A DNA stretch of 64,000 bases from Erythroxylum novogranatense (Eukaryota; Streptophyta; Magnoliopsida; Malpighiales; Erythroxylaceae), in NCBI GenBank assembly GCA_029891385.1, contig CM057235.1:23243120-23307119 (forward strand), in the 5' to 3' direction. Within the stretch, counting starts at the first letter, position 1. Every line of letters starts with the position of its first letter. The notes under the pieces are model-generated. The model was not told the origin of the DNA, did no database searches, and was given only the letters and a program-made list of their open reading frames with translations. Made by a program: the position numbers and the translations under genes. This document shows positions 61,380 to 64,000 of this stretch, in pieces.

Positions 61380-64000
61380 CTCCTAGTGAATCTTCGACAG
61401 ATAGCCATGTTGCGGTAAGATGACTTTACCACTTGCCATGTCGGTGTCAGCCTCCTCAATTTCAGGTTCACCTGAAACATTAACGGAAAACCTTTCTCCC
61501 AAGGATTCATAATTGATAATTAAAGAATTCAATGAGTTCAGTGCAGAGCTAGAGTAAGCATTTTGGAGTTCAAATTTAGAGCATGCATCATCAATAACAA
61601 TATCAAGCTTGTTAACTCCTAAAAGCGAATAATCCTCATGGGGATGTTTCATTGCTTCGTACATGTTAAAGCACACTTTTTGATCTCATACCTCCATGGT
61701 GATGGTACCTTCTTTCATGCTAATCATAATACTAGCAGTCTTTAAGAAAGGTCTACCGAGAATCAATGTAGTATGGTGCATAACTTTAGAAGACATGTTA
61801 AGCACATAAAAGTTAGTTAGAAAGACCAAACCCTTTACTTGGACCAAAATGTCCTCTATAATGCCCACTGGATGCCTAAGATACCTATTATCCAATTGTA
61901 GAACTACAGATGTAGACTTAAGACTTTTGACTCCCAATGATGTGTAGACAGATTTAGGCATAACATTAATGGCTACCCCTAGATCTAACAAGGCTCCCCC
62001 TACGGTTACTTTTCCTATGGTTCATAGGATGGTGAAAGATACAGGGTCTTGGCGTTTTATTCCCTAGATCTAACAAAGCTCCTCCTATGGTTACTTTTCC
62101 TATGGTGCATAGGATGGTGAAAGATCCAGGGTCTTGGCATTTTATTGGGATTTAGGGTTTGAATAATGCAGACACATTTGAGCTGACTTGCACTCTTTCA
62201 TTCGATCTAAACTTCCTTTTGTTGGTACACAGGTCTTTAAGATACTTAGCATATGCAGGAACCCTTTTCATAAGGTAAAGGAAAGGGATACTGACTTCTA
62301 CTCTACCAAACAAATCATTGATATCTTTCTCATGTTTAGTATCATTCATACTTTTACTAAGCAAATACAAATTAGGAAGGTCTTTAAGATTTACCTCCTT
62401 GTCATTGGCTTCATGGACTCCTTGCTTGCTTAATTCCTGGTTGGTTTCAGAATTTGCTTCTTTGCTCTTTAATGGTTTAGACTCCTTTTCAGTCAATAGT
62501 GCTCTCTCCTTGGAACTTTTAGACTTCTCAACTCTTTCATTTTATGAAGGCAGTTCTCTACTATTAATCTCCTCTTCATCTTATCCCTTATCTTGATTGT
62601 TGAACCTCACTTGTTTCCTATTTCGGAGGGTTATGGCATTCAAACTCTTGGGTTTATAACAGTATTAGATGGGATAGTTCCACTGCTTCTCGCTTGGTTC
62701 TCACTCATGTTGTTGGATGCTTGAGTGACGTAGGAGTTGATATTCTTAGCATTCGTCTCCCATTGCTCCATTTTTAAAAGAATCTTGTTGAATGAGAGAG
62801 GTTATGGCATTGAGCTGGTTGTTATTCGAAGTCCTCTCCTCCTTCATCAATGCCATCATGTTTTGCAGAAGTTGGTTAGTGTCCTCTTTTGGAGGGATAG
62901 TTAGACCCTGTTATTGGTTGTGGAACTGGTTTGTGGAAGAACCAACTCCTCCACCTTGTTGAAATCTGTTTAGACCTCTTCCTTCTTCATTTCTCCAACT
63001 GAGCCTAGGATTTTCTTTTCATCCCTCGTGATAGGTGTTGGAATAGGGATCCCATTTCTGATTGGGCTGACCCTGATACACAACGGACACCTCTTCATAA
63101 CAACCTGGGTAGACACTAGAAATGTACATTACTGGCCCACAAGTATCACAACTAGGTGCAGTAAGATCCATAGAAGGTGATGGGTGATGCACACTCATGT
63201 TTTTCATCTCTGCAGTGATGAAAGACAACTACAAAGTCACTTTACTTTCTAAAGAGTCAACCTTAGACTCCAAAATTTCCATTCTTTTGGATTGGGCTGT
63301 TGAAACTCCAACTCATGTAAACCTCTGGTATCTCTAACACTGTACTGTTGATGATTTAAAACCATCTTCTTAATTAGATCCCATGCCTTCGAAGTTGTGA
63401 GGTCAATCAAAGAACCTCCTGATGCCGTATCCAACATACCTTTGTCTTGACTTTTTAGTCCATCATAAAAATACTGCACTAACTACTCATCAGGTATTTG
63501 ATGGTGGCGGCATCTGGATAGAAGATCTTAAAATTGGTTCCAATAGTCATAGAGGGATTCATCATAATCTTGATGAATAGATCTCCTTCCTCATTGATGA
63601 AGTCCTGGAGGCTGGAAAATATTTCTCCAAGAATGCATTTCACAGATTGGCCCAACTATGGTAGGCACTCACCACATGTCTTGGAAGGCTCATATACCAC
63701 TCCCTTGCTTTACCCTCCAAGGATAGATGACAAACTTTCCATAGTACTTGATCAAGCGAAGCTCCCATCGGTTTCATGCTCTGTCAAATCGTGAATAATG
63801 ATTGCAAGTGAATGTAGGGATCTACTCCTGTCGAGCCATGAAATTTAGGAAGACAGTTAATAAGCAATCCTTTAACTTTAAAATTCACATCAAAATTAGG
63901 ACAAGCAGCAATAAATGGATCATAATTCACATCAGAAGTAGTCGCTTCCCTAATAGTCCTCCTTCTTTGATTTCCATTATTCTCACCAACTCACTCTTGC
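61380..64000 (-). pseudogene. Gag-protease of the Athila/Tat-like element, broken
   Basis: Minus-strand pieces follow the gag order: KFHGSTGVDPYIHLQSL, REWYMSLP, LEKYFPASRT, then YFYDGLKSQDKGMLDTASGG (63249-63479). A zinc-knuckle-like CDTCG segment with PYSNTY follows (63019-63228), then VSIPFLYLMKRVPAYAKYLKDL (62152-62496). The protease is at 61686-61991 (LDLGVAINVMPKSVY, then LQLDNRYLRHPVGIIEDILV and LILGRPFLKTA). It ends with FNMYEAMKHP (61383-61676). Several stops and shifts separate the pieces. A near-identical 50-base stretch is repeated at 61986-62030 and 62066-62120, a local duplication. Confidence 0.85.

Larger units (their letters stand above)
57547..64000 (-). mobile_element. Athila/Tat-like Ty3/gypsy element lacking RT and integrase
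   Basis: Minus-strand order within the window is gag (from beyond 64000), protease, motif-rich spacer (60590-60980), TATA-like site, second ORF (59430-60320), first polypurine-like tract (58912-58928), non-coding region, polypurine tract (57549-57563), LTR. No RT, RNase H or integrase motifs could be read anywhere between protease and LTR, so this copy (or its family) is non-autonomous. Confidence 0.75.

Noticed and set aside
1..64000. tRNA, rRNA or small nuclear RNA genes
   Set aside because: No A/B box pairs with cloverleaf-like ends and no rRNA or snRNA motifs were found by reading; a covariance-model scan would be needed to exclude them fully.

Overview
The window is nuclear DNA of a flowering plant, probably a eudicot. 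It holds AT-rich intergenic DNA, spliced genes with GT-AG introns, Ty3/gypsy and Ty1/copia LTR retrotransposons, and hAT, CACTA and LINE elements. No bacterial or organellar genes were seen. I could not name the species. All similarity statements come from reading the sequence by eye, not from database searches.

Only two host genes are evident, both on the minus strand. The first is a four-exon thymidine kinase (TK1 type, 13944-14895, 228 aa predicted, apparently intact). The second is a two-RRM hnRNP1/Musashi-like RNA-binding protein gene (coding exons 29228-29449, 27743-28949 and a 14-nt terminal exon at 25312-25325; 480 aa predicted).

The rest is nested transposon debris. 1-1940: tail of an Athila/Tat-like element. 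1945-10375: decayed Tekay-like chromovirus with long LTRs (gag, protease, RT, RNase H, integrase and chromodomain all recognisable but broken). 11589-13354 and 15431-16247: non-autonomous hAT copies. 16740-20215: SIRE-like non-autonomous copia element with an unusual coding region. 20216-22252: CACTA remnant. 22420-24290: LINE remnant carrying a 384-bp hAT MITE. 30868-31870: LINE 3' end. 32782-36051: solo Tekay-like LTR. 36604-38228: Athila-like LTR. 38288-41357 and 47614-49642: a very old gypsy element split by a 6.25-kb hAT transposon (41358-47605) that has a perfect 8-bp target duplication and an internal 1.6-kb AATTC/AATCC array. 49643-56030: gypsy LTRs carrying a copia solo LTR. 56460-64000: Athila-like element with gag-protease and a second ORF but no visible RT or integrase.

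The most interesting patterns are these. (1) Several unrelated LTR families each carry their own cluster of short palindromes or tandem motifs. (2) A copia-like and a gypsy-like element both carry ORFs of the type annotated as 'putative plant transposon protein' where RT/integrase would be expected. (3) One hAT family is present as a large coding copy plus two deletion derivatives of different apparent age, and the large copy has acquired a pentanucleotide array.
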